In this document: one piece after another, positions 44,503 to 53,746 of the stretch
How the letters are laid out: each line of letters begins with the position of its first letter
How positions within the stretch are numbered: the first letter of the stretch is position 1
NCBI GenBank assembly: GCA_963832965.1
Contig: CAWHVW010000003.1
Location: forward strand, 1,612,001-1,676,000
Direction of reading: 5' to 3'
Length of the DNA stretch: 64,000 nucleotides
Origin: CAWACP01 sp963832965
GTDB lineage: Bacteria > Acidobacteriota > Terriglobia > Bryobacterales > Bryobacteraceae
The notes under the pieces: model-generated
What the model was told of the DNA's origin: nothing
Databases searched by the model: none
The model's input: only the letters and a program-made list of their open reading frames with translations
Made by a program: the position numbers and the translations under genes

Positions 44503-44749
44503 GAATTTGTCGCGCGCAACTTCCGCCTGCTTCTTCGAGAGCTTAGTGTCGCCCTTGCTCGGGCCGACCGTGTGGAATTTCCGAATGGCCTTCGTCGTAC
44601 CATCCAGTCTGCAGAACGTCTTCCCAGTAGCGGAAATACCAGTACGAGCCTCCGCGATCCGTTCGCTCGTGAACTCCGGGATGCTGAATCCGTATTTTCA
44701 ACTTCAAACCTCCAGTTAGCGCCTGAAGGTTACCGTCGTCTCGAAGCAT
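43504..44749 (-). pseudogene. tyrosine recombinase (integrase) with one frameshift
   Basis: The main open part, 43,504-44,502, holds the catalytic domain: Arg in ATGARISEILGLKW, H-x-x-R in GPHSFRRANITW, the second His in AGHSTVRM and the Tyr in MTEEYTKIQL. The N-terminal part (KIRIQHPGVHERTDRGG, SYWYFRYWEDVLQTD) is in another frame from 44,749. Removing one G near 44,604 joins the two into a continuous protein of about 415 residues reading through DGTTKAIRKFHTVGPSKGD. It is the likely integrase for the tRNA site 2.6 kb away. Either inactivated or a sequencing error. Confidence 0.8.
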
Positions 44750-44781
44750 CAAGCAAGTCTCATCGTGTCAATTACTTACGG

Positions 44782-46449
44782 TCAAATCGTGACCGCCATC
44801 GGAGATTCCCTCTGGCAGATGTACAGCGTATGCCGGGCGCGCGTCATGCCGACGTAGAAAAGCCGGATCACCGAGTCTCTTTGCGGTCCGTGCTTCTGGT
44901 AAGCGGCGTCACCGGCTGGGCTAACGTCCGGAAAGAGAAAGACAACATCCGCCTCGCCGCCCTTTACCGAGTGGATGGTTCCGACGATTACGCGCGGCGA
45001 TTCCTCCAGCGCGCCTGGTCCGCCGGCCAGCGCCGCGGCGACCGGAAACTGCACACGCGCATGGAATGCTGGCGCGACGCGCCGGGCCCACCACTGGAGC
45101 AATTGCCTGGGGTCGCCGGACGCTGCCAGAAGCGATTCGAGCGCGGCCGCCTCGAACAATTCGCTGAGCCGCTCTGTGGTCACCGGGAGGGAATCGTCGG
45201 ATGCGTCGATTAGCTCTCTGGCTCCCGTCCGCAGGTTGCCCTTCGGGCTAAGCCACTCTGCCCACAGCTTGAAGTCGCTGTGCGTCCACGGGTAATCGCC
45301 CAGCAGGGACAGAATCCGATTCGTCGAAGACCCTTTTCGTCCGCGTCGCAGTGGATTCCAGAAGCCGGCGGATTTCCTGTACGGGTTGTGAAAAGGGATT
45401 CCCCATTGCCGCAGCACCGCGATCACCGGATGCAGCATATAGGAGCATGACGCCAGCAGCATCACCTTCTGTCCGTTCTCGAGGTGCTGCATGATCGTCT
45501 TGAGAATCCAGTACTCGGGCGATTTGTAGCCGCCGCGCGAGATGTCCACGCACATCCCGTCTTCGGGCCGCGGTTCGTAGACCTTCTCCTGCCTGCGCGT
45601 GACTTGATGGATCAACCGGTTCGCGCGGGCGTGAACATGGCGCGGCACCCTGTGACTCTCCTTGAGGATGATTTTGTGGTCCTCGGGGATTTCGGGGTCG
45701 AACACCGCATCCGGCGTCGCGCCGCACCAGGAGTAGATGGTCTGGTCGTCGTCGGCCGCGATGATGAAGTACTGCGCGTTCTCACCCCACCTGCGCACCA
45801 GGCCCAACTGCATCGGGTTGAGGTCCTGCGCTTCGTCGGCGAAGACCACATCCGGCCTCTTCGGTGCGATGCGGATCTCCCGCACTGCGGTCTCGATCAG
45901 GTCACAGAAGTCCATCACCCGGCGCGAAGCCTTGTAGCGGCTCCACTTGGCGGCGAATTCTCGAAGCGCTGCCGGCCAAAGTTCCGTGGACCGCATCATT
46001 CCCCGAGACCGATTCAACTCACCCAGCCAGTAGTCGCCGCCTCGCACGCCGTCGACGAGATCCTCGTCGGATTCCTCCCCATCCAGTTTTCGGTCCTTCT
46101 TTGCGGGAGTGATCCGCAGATGGGGGTTCTCCCGGTTCCATTCCTCCACGTGGACTTCAGCGATTTCGGGACGGCCCAGTGCGTGCCAGCAGTGCGAGTG
46201 TAGTGTTCCAACGCGGTCGGGACTGACTGGGAGATCTTGCCCGGCGAGTTCGGCGGCTGCCGCCCGCGAGAAGCTCGTCACCAGTACGGAGTCCTTACCG
46301 AACCGCTTGACGGCGCGGCGGATCTGCCGGGTTAAGTTGGTGGTCTTCCCGGTGCCGGGCGGTCCGAAGATGCGGTACTCGGCCGTAATGGAGTGGTCCC
46401 GCTCGCCAATTGCACCGAGAGCTTCTTCAATGTCAGGATGGTCTGGCAT
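44782..46449 (-). CDS. UvrD/PcrA-like superfamily 1 helicase
   Basis: 555 residues. SF1 motifs in order: Walker A YRIFGPPGTGKTTNLTRQIR, Ia TSFSRAAAAELAG, II VVFADEAQDLNPMQLGL, III AADDDQTIYSWCG, IV ILKESHRVPRHVH, V IVGTIHSVKGGEADVVF, VI RLFYVGMTRARHTLYI. It is shorter than chromosomal UvrD and typical of mobile elements. I chose the ATG at 46,449, with GAGG upstream; it overlaps the end of the primase-like frame. A GTG at 46,497 is possible. Confidence 0.88.
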   Translation of the reverse strand: MPDHPDIEEALGAIGERDHSITAEYRIFGPPGTGKTTNLTRQIRRAVKRFGKDSVLVTSFSRAAAAELAGQDLPVSPDRVGTLHSHCWHALGRPEIAEVHVEEWNRENPHLRITPAKKDRKLDGEESDEDLVDGVRGGDYWLGELNRSRGMMRSTELWPAALREFAAKWSRYKASRRVMDFCDLIETAVREIRIAPKRPDVVFADEAQDLNPMQLGLVRRWGENAQYFIIAADDDQTIYSWCGATPDAVFDPEIPEDHKIILKESHRVPRHVHARANRLIHQVTRRQEKVYEPRPEDGMCVDISRGGYKSPEYWILKTIMQHLENGQKVMLLASCSYMLHPVIAVLRQWGIPFHNPYRKSAGFWNPLRRGRKGSSTNRILSLLGDYPWTHSDFKLWAEWLSPKGNLRTGARELIDASDDSLPVTTERLSELFEAAALESLLAASGDPRQLLQWWARRVAPAFHARVQFPVAAALAGGPGALEESPRVIVGTIHSVKGGEADVVFLFPDVSPAGDAAYQKHGPQRDSVIRLFYVGMTRARHTLYICQRESPMAVTI

Positions 46450-48206
46450 CGCACGTTTCCTCGCTGGCTCCGCCGTGGGCGCCGGGAGCGAACTCACCTG
46501 ATGGCAGCAGCCACCGGCTTTGGTCCCGCAACCGCGTCCGCTTGAGCCTGGTGCTCGATGCGCCGAGGGCCGAAAGCATCGCAGTCACCTCTTTGATCGC
46601 GCGATTCTCTCCCCACGCCTTGTTGATGTGTTGCTGCAGGTCGTGCGAGCAAATCGCGACCTGTCCTTCGTAGACTGTCGGGCTTGAAGCGGGTCTGATA
46701 GGGATGATCTCCTTCCGCGTCAATGAACGGCGTTTCGGAGAGATAACGTTCGACGTACAGCTTCGCGGCGCCCACGAGATTTGCTTCGTCGCCGCCATCC
46801 TCGACTGTCAAGGCGTTCAGGATCATCTGAGCGACGCGATCCCAGACCTTCGGCGGAATTCTCGGGACCAAATGCTCAACCGCGCTCGCGATCTTCATTC
46901 GGAAACTCTGCTGCCCGACAAGTTTGTCAACGCTGGGGAACCCGATCTTGGTGGCTTCGAGTTCCAGCCGGTAGGTTGGTTCCTGACCGTCGATCTTGAC
47001 GATGCGGAGCACGCGGACGCCAATAGCGTTTGAGATCTGCTCACACAGTAGTGCCCGCGCGGTTGGAGAATCCGGCTTCGTTTGTGAGCGATGGTTGGCC
47101 AGGTTCCTCAACCGGAACCTCAAAGGATTTTGCGGGGGCGGGGTTCTCGTTTCGCTTGGATGCTTTCGAGATGGTCCGCTGGAAATAGTCGAGTCGCGTT
47201 CGTTGTGGTTTACCGTGGATTCTCCGATGGTGGATCATCAGATCCACGACCTGCTGTTCGGACAGACCTGCTTCGAGGCCAAAGTTGGCGAGGGCCAGGT
47301 CGTAACCGGACTGCGACTGATCTTTGAGGTCCTCGCGCTGGCGCTGCCAGGTCTTCTTGAAGCGCTGGTCGGCGGCCATGTGCCGATTGAGGAGATCGTT
47401 GGGCACGGTCGCGTTCGGGTTGATGGACAGCGGCTTGTCGGCAAACTGCTCTTTCCAGGCCTGGCTGGTACGTTCCTGCTCTTCGGCGTCCGGTACTCCG
47501 TTGTCATCGAGGAATTCCGCGAAGTCGCTCGGATTGTAACGGCGGTCGTTTTGGGAGTGGATTGAGACGGGCTTCGGATTTCGCGGGTCCTTGCAGTTTT
47601 GGGTTCCTGGAATTCGCAGAACCCGGGCGAGATCGGCGAGACGATCAAAATTCCAGCCGCGCGCGGATGCGTTTAAGCGGAGAAGCGACTGCCAACGGAG
47701 AGCGAGATTCGCCGGCGTCGCAGCGGTCCTCGTCTGACTCGAAGATCAGCGGTTCCCGAAAAAGCCACCAAGCGTGCGCACCGTTGCCGGTCCGGACGAC
47801 GAATGTGGGCGGGAGTTGTTCCGGCAGGATCTTCATCGCTTCCTCGACAGTCGCCGGCAGCGCCGCCTTTGGATGCGCGTCTGACTTCAGGTCGAGGTCG
47901 GCCCATAAGCCGACGATGCCGGCCACTTCGTTCGAAGGGCAGCGGCGCGCTGGCCCGTAATCCTGGCTGGAGAGTCCTACACCGACGTAGAGATCCCGCT
48001 CGCTCAGCGATCCGGCAAACTGAATCGCGCTTTCGACGTTCTGGAACCAGTGTGATCGCTTCTCCGGAAGGGTCCAGAGCAATGCGAAGAGCTCATCCGG
48101 CTTGCCGGCGAGACAGCGCTTCCAGAAAGACTCTCGTCTCGTTCTCCGGCCCACCTCCCGGCCCAGGGCGCGGGCAACCGCGAGAGTTATGGTTCTGGCT
48201 AGTCAC
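46433..48206 (-). pseudogene. primase-like replication protein broken by four frameshifts
   Basis: Joining frames gives about 589 residues, starting at a GTG that overlaps the upstream stop (GTGA). Pieces: TRVFLEAL, then the segment open at 47,645-48,154 (LLWTLPEKRSHWF, VGLWADLDLKSDAHPKAA with an AEP-type DxD, RTGNGAHAWWLF), then LRWQSLLRLNASARGWNFDR to about 47,055, then 46,690-47,055 (LLCEQISNAIGVRVLRIVKI), and finally TVYEGQVAICSHDLQQHINK to 46,433. Single extra bases near 48,113, 47,713, 47,054 and 46,681 explain all joins, three of them in G/C runs. The family resembles primase-polymerases of integrative elements. Confidence 0.7.
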
Positions 48207-48529
48207 GGAATCAACTCCCCGTGGCCACGATACACAGTCAGCTTGAACGGCAGCGAATGCCGCGTCTCAATATCGACCGTGCCGTTACGCACGTCCCGCA
48301 GGAGATCGAAGAGAGTCTCGAACTCTTTCCTCAGCGTGAGGTCGGGGCTGGTTCGGTGGGGTTGCGGTTCGGATTCCGAGCCTAGCTTGATGTCCTGGAC
48401 GATCCGAGGCGGTCGATCGTAACACGGCAACCCATTGATGATCCAAAGGCGTTCGATTCTGCCGAAGGGCAAGCTGGCGATGATCTCGACGGTCTGGCGT
48501 TGACCCTCTTTGAGCGAATCACGAGTCAT
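48203..48529 (-). CDS. hypothetical element protein
   Basis: 108 residues, family not recognised. It begins MTRDSLKEGQRQTVEIIASL and continues with GRIERLWIINGLPCYDRPPR, a possible small alpha/beta fold. The ATG has AGGAGGTCAGGA upstream. It overlaps the excisionase-like gene before it by 11 bases and the primase-like gene after it by four, so the three form one unit. Confidence 0.6.
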   Translation of the reverse strand: MTRDSLKEGQRQTVEIIASLPFGRIERLWIINGLPCYDRPPRIVQDIKLGSESEPQPHRTSPDLTLRKEFETLFDLLRDVRNGTVDIETRHSLPFKLTVYRGHGELIP

Positions 48530-48767
48530 TCCTGACCTCCTGGTTCGCGCACGGGGGCACCGATATGCTCGGCGAGACGTTCGAGCCCGGCGGCGCAAGG
48601 CCCGCCGACCGGGTGAACTCGAACAGGTCAGAAGTCAGAAGGCGAATCTGTCTTCCAATCCGGTGGCAGGGCAGTTCACCTCGTTTGATCAGGCGTGCGA
48701 TTGTGCGCCTGCTGACGTTGTAGTTTTTGGAGGCTGTACTGATCGAAATGAAATCCTGGGTCACCAT
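48519..48767 (-). CDS. excisionase-like (MerR-type) HTH protein
   Basis: 82 residues. The pattern ISISTASKNYNVSRRTIARL, IKRGELPCHRIGRQIRLLTS is the HTH_17/excisionase fold. It could direct recombination of the element or regulate the replication genes that follow. The tail is proline/serine rich. Confidence 0.8.
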   Translation of the reverse strand: MVTQDFISISTASKNYNVSRRTIARLIKRGELPCHRIGRQIRLLTSDLFEFTRSAGLAPPGSNVSPSISVPPCANQEVRNDS

Positions 48768-48822
48768 GGGTCACATAGTGCCACCAGAACTCAAAATCGC
48801 CCAAACGTAACGGGGGAGGGTC

Positions 48823-49554
48823 TTATGTTGGTCGCCCGAAGCCAAGGTCTTTCAGAACGCGGGCTACTGCAATCCTGATCGCCTCAGTATCCTCGAGGTA
48901 TTGGTCGGCCAGTTCGTTGATCGACTTGCCGGCGCACCAGTTCAAGGCGGCCCACTCGAACCGCACGTCCGGGTCTGGTCGCCGTCTTCGTTTGGCTGGC
49001 ATGGGTGCCGCTCCCTCGACTTCGAGTCTGGACTTCGTTTCCTCAACGTGTTGAGCCCGGACTAGCTCCCATGCCGTGTTCGCTCTCACAATGTACGCAT
49101 CTTCGGACTCCCTATATGGGTCCCAGGCCGGAAGGTCGAATGGCTTCCTCGCACTACCATGGCGGGACCTCCGCCAAGTCCCCAACGCCTTCATAGGATC
49201 GATCCCCTTCTCGGCGTAGGTCAATGCAACTATCGACGCATCGTAAGCCTCCGCGATCACCCACTCCGTGTCGATGCTGAACGTTTTGGCCCAATCGCGT
49301 ATTGCCTCGAAGATCCCGGTATAAAACTCGGTCCAGCGTGGCGGATCTTTCTGAGTGGGAAGTGAGCCGTGCTCCTTAATCCAGTCCAAGATAAGGGGAT
49401 GCGTCGCCTTAAACAGCGAATCGGCGAAATCGGGGACGACCCTGGCCGCAGCGCCAAGGAACAACTGCCTGTTCTCGAAGTCTTTCAGGTTCGCCGGGTT
49501 CTTCGGGTTATAGTAGATGTTCGCGTATCTATTGAAGAACGGCTCATCTTCCAT
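48823..49554 (-). CDS. hypothetical element protein
   Basis: 243 residues, not recognised. It is rich in Trp and acidic residues (MEDEPFFNRYANIYYNPKNP, WVIAEAYDASIVALTYAEKG). The last 50 residues contain a possible HTH-like segment, WCAGKSINELADQYLEDTEA. It lies upstream of the excisionase-like gene in the same direction, 55 bases away. Confidence 0.6.
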   Translation of the reverse strand: MEDEPFFNRYANIYYNPKNPANLKDFENRQLFLGAAARVVPDFADSLFKATHPLILDWIKEHGSLPTQKDPPRWTEFYTGIFEAIRDWAKTFSIDTEWVIAEAYDASIVALTYAEKGIDPMKALGTWRRSRHGSARKPFDLPAWDPYRESEDAYIVRANTAWELVRAQHVEETKSRLEVEGAAPMPAKRRRRPDPDVRFEWAALNWCAGKSINELADQYLEDTEAIRIAVARVLKDLGFGRPT

Positions 49555-49646
49555 GATGTGGTTGGCCTGTTCAGGTCATAATACCGCCGAACCCAACCTG
49601 TTTATCGTAAGGCAGCGGCGCGGTGCCAGCGCTATCATTCCAGCAG

Positions 49647-49941
49647 ATGCCCCTCCGGTTCCGTCGCTCCATCCGCCTCGCTCCCGGCATCCGCCTCAAT
49701 CTCGGTCTGCACGGCGCCTGGCTTGAGTGTCGGACCCCGCGGCCTTCACGTCGGCGTGAACCGTCGCGGCATGTACACCAGCGCCGGCATTCCTGGAACC
49801 GGGATTTACGCGATCCACCATATCCGCAATTCGGCGGGGCAGCATCCAAGTGTTACAGGAAGCGCCACGGGCTTCGTGGCAGGTGTCGGGGTCGCCGTGA
49901 TTGTCCTATTTCTGGTCGTCATGGTTTACTCATCACGATAG
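49647..49941 (+). pseudogene. DUF4236-like protein with one frameshift and a C-terminal membrane helix
   Basis: The first frame gives MPLRFRRSIRLAPGIRLNLG, the standard DUF4236 start. The second gives SVGPRGLHVGVNRRGMYTSA, then GIPGTGIY, the standard continuation, and ends with a membrane helix (GFVAGVGVAVIVLFLVVMVY). One extra T near 49,723 separates them. The domain's function is unknown. Confidence 0.7.
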
Positions 49942-50030
49942 ACCCGAATCTGGTATTGCGGATTATCGTGCTTGCGTCCGTTCAGGAATCTTGTCAACAG
50001 TCGAGGCGAAAAGGGCGTTCACAAGCGAGA

Positions 50031-50059
50031 TTGCCTCGACATCTTCGGGAGCTTACACT
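50031..50059 (+). promoter_or_regulatory. candidate promoter of the defence operon
   Basis: TTGCCT (50,031-50,036) and TACACT (50,054-50,059) are separated by 17 bases and lie 21 bases before the DUF499 start. No other plausible promoter was noticed between the overlapping downstream genes, so this may drive the whole 11.6-kb set. Confidence 0.45.
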
Positions 50060-50079
50060 GAAGTATCTCAGCGAGTTAT

Positions 50080-51735
50080 ATGAGTCTGCCGACTATCTTC
50101 GATACCTGCCGTCCGCGCGCCGATGTGCTCGCGGGCACCATCCGTGACGACGAATTCATGGCGGATCTTTCGCGCGTAGTCAACGGAACAGCCCCCGCCG
50201 ACTACCTCGATCCCGCCGCGTTTTTCGCCAAGAGCTACCCTACGCGGGGAATGAAGGAGTTGCTGAAAGCGGTCTGCCTCCGTCTCTCCGGCAAAGGCGG
50301 CGAGGTGTCCTCCATCATCCGGCTGGGGACGCAGTACGGCGGCGGTAAAACCCACTCCCTTATCGCGCTCGTACACGCCGTTCGTGGAATGAAAGGCGTT
50401 CCCACACCCGCGAACTTCGTCGATCCCGCGATTCTCCCCTCCGGCGCCATCCGCATCGCCGCCCTCGACGGAGAAAACGCCGACCCCGCTAATGGACTCA
50501 CCCTGGAGCCAGGACTGCTCGCCCGCTCTCTGTGGGGCGAGATGGCGTACCGCCTGGCCGGCCGCGACGGCTACGAGCGGGTTCGCGTGAGCGACGAAAA
50601 GCATATCGCTCCGGGCGCGGAGACCATTCGCGAGCTTTTCGGCGGCCAGCCCACGCTAATCCTGCTCGACGAGATCTCCGTCTACCTGCGCAAGGTGGAG
50701 CGCGCGTTTCCGGACGCATCCAAGCAGTTCGCCGCCTTCATCCACGACCTCTTTAAGGCCGTGGCGTCCACGCCGCAGGTCGCGCTCGTCTACACGCTCG
50801 CGGTCGGTAAGGACGACAAAGCCGGCGACGCATATAAGGATGAGAATGAGCGCGCCGCCGCCGCCATGTCTGAGGCGGAAAGCGTCGCAGTGCGAAGCAC
50901 CACGCCACTGAACCCCACCGAGGAAGACGAGACGCCCAACGTTCTCCGTGCGCGGCTCTTCGAAACCGTGGATCTCGACGCGGCTAAGGAGGTGATCGCG
51001 GGCTACTCCCAGGTGTGGAACTCCAACCGCGACACTTTGCCGGCCGACGCTGCCGATCCGGAACTCCGCGACCGATTCGCCCGTAGCTATCCGCTTCACC
51101 CCAAGCTGCTCGAAATGCTGACTGAGAAGACCTCGTCGCTCAGCACGTTCCAACGCACGCGCGGCATGTTGCGGTTGCTGGCCCGCACGATTCACCACCT
51201 CTGGAGAATTCAGCCGCCGGACGCGGCTTCGATCCACACTCACCACCTCGACCCGGCCTTCGAGCCGATCCGCACCGAGATCAACGTCAAACTCGGCCAA
51301 GGCCAGTACGCGCCAGCGGTCAAATCAGATGTCGCAGCCGTCGCGGGAGACGAGCCCGCTCTCGCGCAGCGCATAGATGCCCAGAAGTACCCCGGCCTGC
51401 CTCCGATTACCGCCTACGTGGCACGCACGATCTTCTGGCACACGCTGGCGTACGATTCCGCTAGGGGCATCACTGCCGAGCAGTTGAAGTTGTCCGTGTG
51501 CTCGCCCACCCTCGAGCCATCATTCATCGAGCAGGCGCGCGTCCAGTTCGTCACCGATTCCATCTACCTGGACGACCGCCCCGGCGCCCCTCTGCGCTTC
51601 ATGGTGGAGCCGAACCTCACCATGATCATTCGCCGGACCATGCGGGATATCGACGCGGCCGATGTGCGCGCCGAATTGGACGAGACGCATTCGCAAACCT
51701 CTTCAGCCTGCCTCGAGGCGAATTTAACGCGGTGA
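50080..51735 (+). CDS. N-terminal piece of DUF499 (ATPase part)
   Basis: 551 residues as read, the last 17 out of the true frame. It contains both Walker motifs, and RTRGMLRLLARTIHHLWRIQ as an AAA-like sensor/lid helix region. If the frameshift is genuine, a truncated ATPase would be made. Confidence 0.75.
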   Translation: MSLPTIFDTCRPRADVLAGTIRDDEFMADLSRVVNGTAPADYLDPAAFFAKSYPTRGMKELLKAVCLRLSGKGGEVSSIIRLGTQYGGGKTHSLIALVHAVRGMKGVPTPANFVDPAILPSGAIRIAALDGENADPANGLTLEPGLLARSLWGEMAYRLAGRDGYERVRVSDEKHIAPGAETIRELFGGQPTLILLDEISVYLRKVERAFPDASKQFAAFIHDLFKAVASTPQVALVYTLAVGKDDKAGDAYKDENERAAAAMSEAESVAVRSTTPLNPTEEDETPNVLRARLFETVDLDAAKEVIAGYSQVWNSNRDTLPADAADPELRDRFARSYPLHPKLLEMLTEKTSSLSTFQRTRGMLRLLARTIHHLWRIQPPDAASIHTHHLDPAFEPIRTEINVKLGQGQYAPAVKSDVAAVAGDEPALAQRIDAQKYPGLPPITAYVARTIFWHTLAYDSARGITAEQLKLSVCSPTLEPSFIEQARVQFVTDSIYLDDRPGAPLRFMVEPNLTMIIRRTMRDIDAADVRAELDETHSQTSSACLEANLTR

Positions 51736-52075
51736 TTTCCCCTGCTGGTCCGTACGAGGTCCCCGACGAGGTCGGCGACGGACGCCCGCTGCTCGTGGTC
51801 ATGAATCACGAATCCACCGCCGTGCCGTCGGATCTGCGCCAACCGCCGCCGGACATCGCCGAGATCTTCGAGTACAAAGGCACGGATCGGAAGATCCGCG
51901 AACTCAAGAACAACCTTGTATTTGTCGCGGCAGACGAGCGAACGATTCCGAACATGCGAGACGCGGTACGCCGCCGTCTTGCGCTCGGCATTCTGCAGAA
52001 GCCGGAACACCAACGCGAACTCGCTGATTATCAGCAGGGAAGATTAAGGGAGAGTATCAGAAGCTGAAACTCAAA

Positions 52076-53314
52076 GTGGCGATGGCGATTCTCCAGTGCT
52101 ACCGCCACCTCTTCTACCCTTCGAGTTCGCGGATGACCGGCGCCCAACTCGACCTGGGCCACACCATCATTGAACTCTCCGGCGCCGGCGATTCGCCCGG
52201 CAATGGCCAGCATCAGGTAGAGCGAGTGCTGCACGAACAGAAGAAGCTGCTCGAAGCCCGTGACACTCCGGATTCGCCGCCCTTCGTCCGCGACCAGAGC
52301 GGCCTCCGGGTGAAGGGGGAGATGACCACGACGCAGATACGGACGGAATACCGTCGCGCGCCAAAGCTCTCCATCCTGCTTCACGATACGCCGTTGTTTG
52401 AATGCATCCGCAACGGCATCGACCAGGGCGTGTTCATTTACCGGGAGGGATCGCAAGTGTGGGGACCGGGCGATCCACGGCCCGTCATTCACATCAGCGA
52501 CAACCACTTCCTACACACCATCGACGACGCGAAGGCGAAAAAGCTGTGGCCGCGCGCCGAACCGCTGGAACTTCGCTTCCAGGCCAATCCCACCACCATC
52601 GAGCGCGGCGGGTCTTCCGAATTGGTGGTCAGCGTCAAAGGCGGTGTCCCGCCTTACAACTACACATCGAATGAATCGCAGCTTGCTGCCACTGGTAGCG
52701 ACCAGGCAACGCAGCAACTCCGCGTTCGGCCCGAACAGTCGATGACTTACACCGTCGAAGTCACCGACAGCCGCGGACAGCGGCAACAGGCGATCGCCGT
52801 TGTGACCATTCGCGAGAAATCGGGCGAGATTCAGCCGCCGGTGTTACCGGGATTCAAACCCGCCGAGCCACCGCCGCCGGAACTCTCCGCGCAGGGGCCG
52901 CTCGCCCAGGCGCTGGCCGATCTGTGGGACAAGGCGCGCAAGGCCAAGGTGGCCAGCATCGCGAGTCTCACGGTGCGGCTGTTCGAAGCCGGCGGCACGT
53001 GGAAGGTGCATCAAGCCATGGCAACTCTCCAGGAGGCGGATGTCACGTGCCACTTCGAAGTGGGCATCGAAGCCGATGGAATCGAACAGTTCGAAGTGAG
53101 CTTCACCGGACGCGTGGACAAGGCGAACGCGGTGAAATCGTTCCTCGATCCGCAGATCCGAGCCGCCGTCGAGACTGACTTCAAGGCCACCTACACCCTG
53201 GCTTTCAAGCAGCCGCTATCGCTAAAGGACGGGGTGGCCGACGCTTTTTCCAAAAGGTTGACGCAGTATGGGGGTGGCGAGGCTTTTGTCGAGGCTATCG
53301 CCGGGAAGGTTTAA
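52076..53314 (+). CDS. C-terminal piece of DUF499
   Basis: 412 residues as read from an internal ATG; the true frame is already open at about 52,045. It starts MAMAILQCYRHLFYPSSSRM. A beta-rich part (TTIERGGSSELVVSVKGGVP, SMTYTVEVTDSRGQRQQAIA) is followed by a helical tail. Alone it has no ATPase motifs. Confidence 0.65.
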   Translation: MAMAILQCYRHLFYPSSSRMTGAQLDLGHTIIELSGAGDSPGNGQHQVERVLHEQKKLLEARDTPDSPPFVRDQSGLRVKGEMTTTQIRTEYRRAPKLSILLHDTPLFECIRNGIDQGVFIYREGSQVWGPGDPRPVIHISDNHFLHTIDDAKAKKLWPRAEPLELRFQANPTTIERGGSSELVVSVKGGVPPYNYTSNESQLAATGSDQATQQLRVRPEQSMTYTVEVTDSRGQRQQAIAVVTIREKSGEIQPPVLPGFKPAEPPPPELSAQGPLAQALADLWDKARKAKVASIASLTVRLFEAGGTWKVHQAMATLQEADVTCHFEVGIEADGIEQFEVSFTGRVDKANAVKSFLDPQIRAAVETDFKATYTLAFKQPLSLKDGVADAFSKRLTQYGGGEAFVEAIAGKV

Positions 53315-53746
53315 ATGACACCCCAATACGAACTGCGCATGATCGTCGAATCGACGAGCGTGTGGCGGCTGGAGATCTGGCAGGCCATCTCGCCCGCCAC
53401 ACCCCGGCTGAAGGCGCCGGAGCACGTTGCCACGATTCAGGGACCGGGCTTGCGCATCGCCGAGAACCGCTTGTTGAAGCGGTTGGCGCGGGAGAAAATC
53501 GTGCTCGGCTCGCTGAAGCCGGGAAAGACGAAGCGGTGGCCGCTCGATGAAGAGGTGGCGCTGACGTTGGGATTGCTGTTCCGAGTGCTGGCCCCGATGA
53601 AGAACCTGGACCGCATCCGCCAGGTGGCCGAGGGAGTGGAGAAAATGTCGCGCGAGGAGGCGGGTTACTGGCTCGGGATGGCGATGCACCGCGAGTACCC
53701 GCGGCGGGTGCTGGCATCGTTAAGGACATTACTGACAACCCCATGA
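53315..53746 (+). CDS. small companion protein of the DUF499/DUF1156 system
   Basis: 143 residues. It has no family I can name with certainty; a protein of about this size usually stands between DUF499 and DUF1156 genes. Visible pieces are MTPQYELRMIVESTSVWRLE, LKAPEHVATIQGPGLRIAEN and LTLGLLFRVLAPMKNLDRIR. It starts directly after the DUF499 stop and overlaps the methylase start by four bases (ATGA), so its translation is tied to both. Confidence 0.65.
   Translation: MTPQYELRMIVESTSVWRLEIWQAISPATPRLKAPEHVATIQGPGLRIAENRLLKRLAREKIVLGSLKPGKTKRWPLDEEVALTLGLLFRVLAPMKNLDRIRQVAEGVEKMSREEAGYWLGMAMHREYPRRVLASLRTLLTTP

Larger units (their letters stand above)
50080..53314 (+). pseudogene. DUF499 ATPase-like protein, split by two single-base deletions
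   Basis: The reconstructed protein is about 1078 residues, the size of DUF499 proteins found in predicted anti-phage loci. The N-terminus (MSLPTIFDTCRPRADVLAGT) leads to a P-loop, LGTQYGGGKTHSLIALVHA, and Walker B, PTLILLDEISVYLRKVE. Frame changes occur near 51,685 (after AELDET; the new frame reads FANLFSLPRGEFNAV) and near 52,037 (after ADYQQG; the new frame reads KIKGEYQKLKLKVAMAILQ). Adding one G at each place restores a single frame. The C-terminal third has a PKD/Ig-like segment and a helical end. Confidence 0.8.

Noticed and set aside
46494..46497. GTGA coupling as the start of the UvrD-like helicase
   Set aside because: The TGA belongs to the frameshifted primase frame. The repaired primase ends at 46,433, and the ATG at 46,449 has a better ribosome site.
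50068..50604. 178-codon minus-strand frame opposite the DUF499 start
   Set aside because: Antisense to the Walker A region of the ATPase, with no recognisable features.
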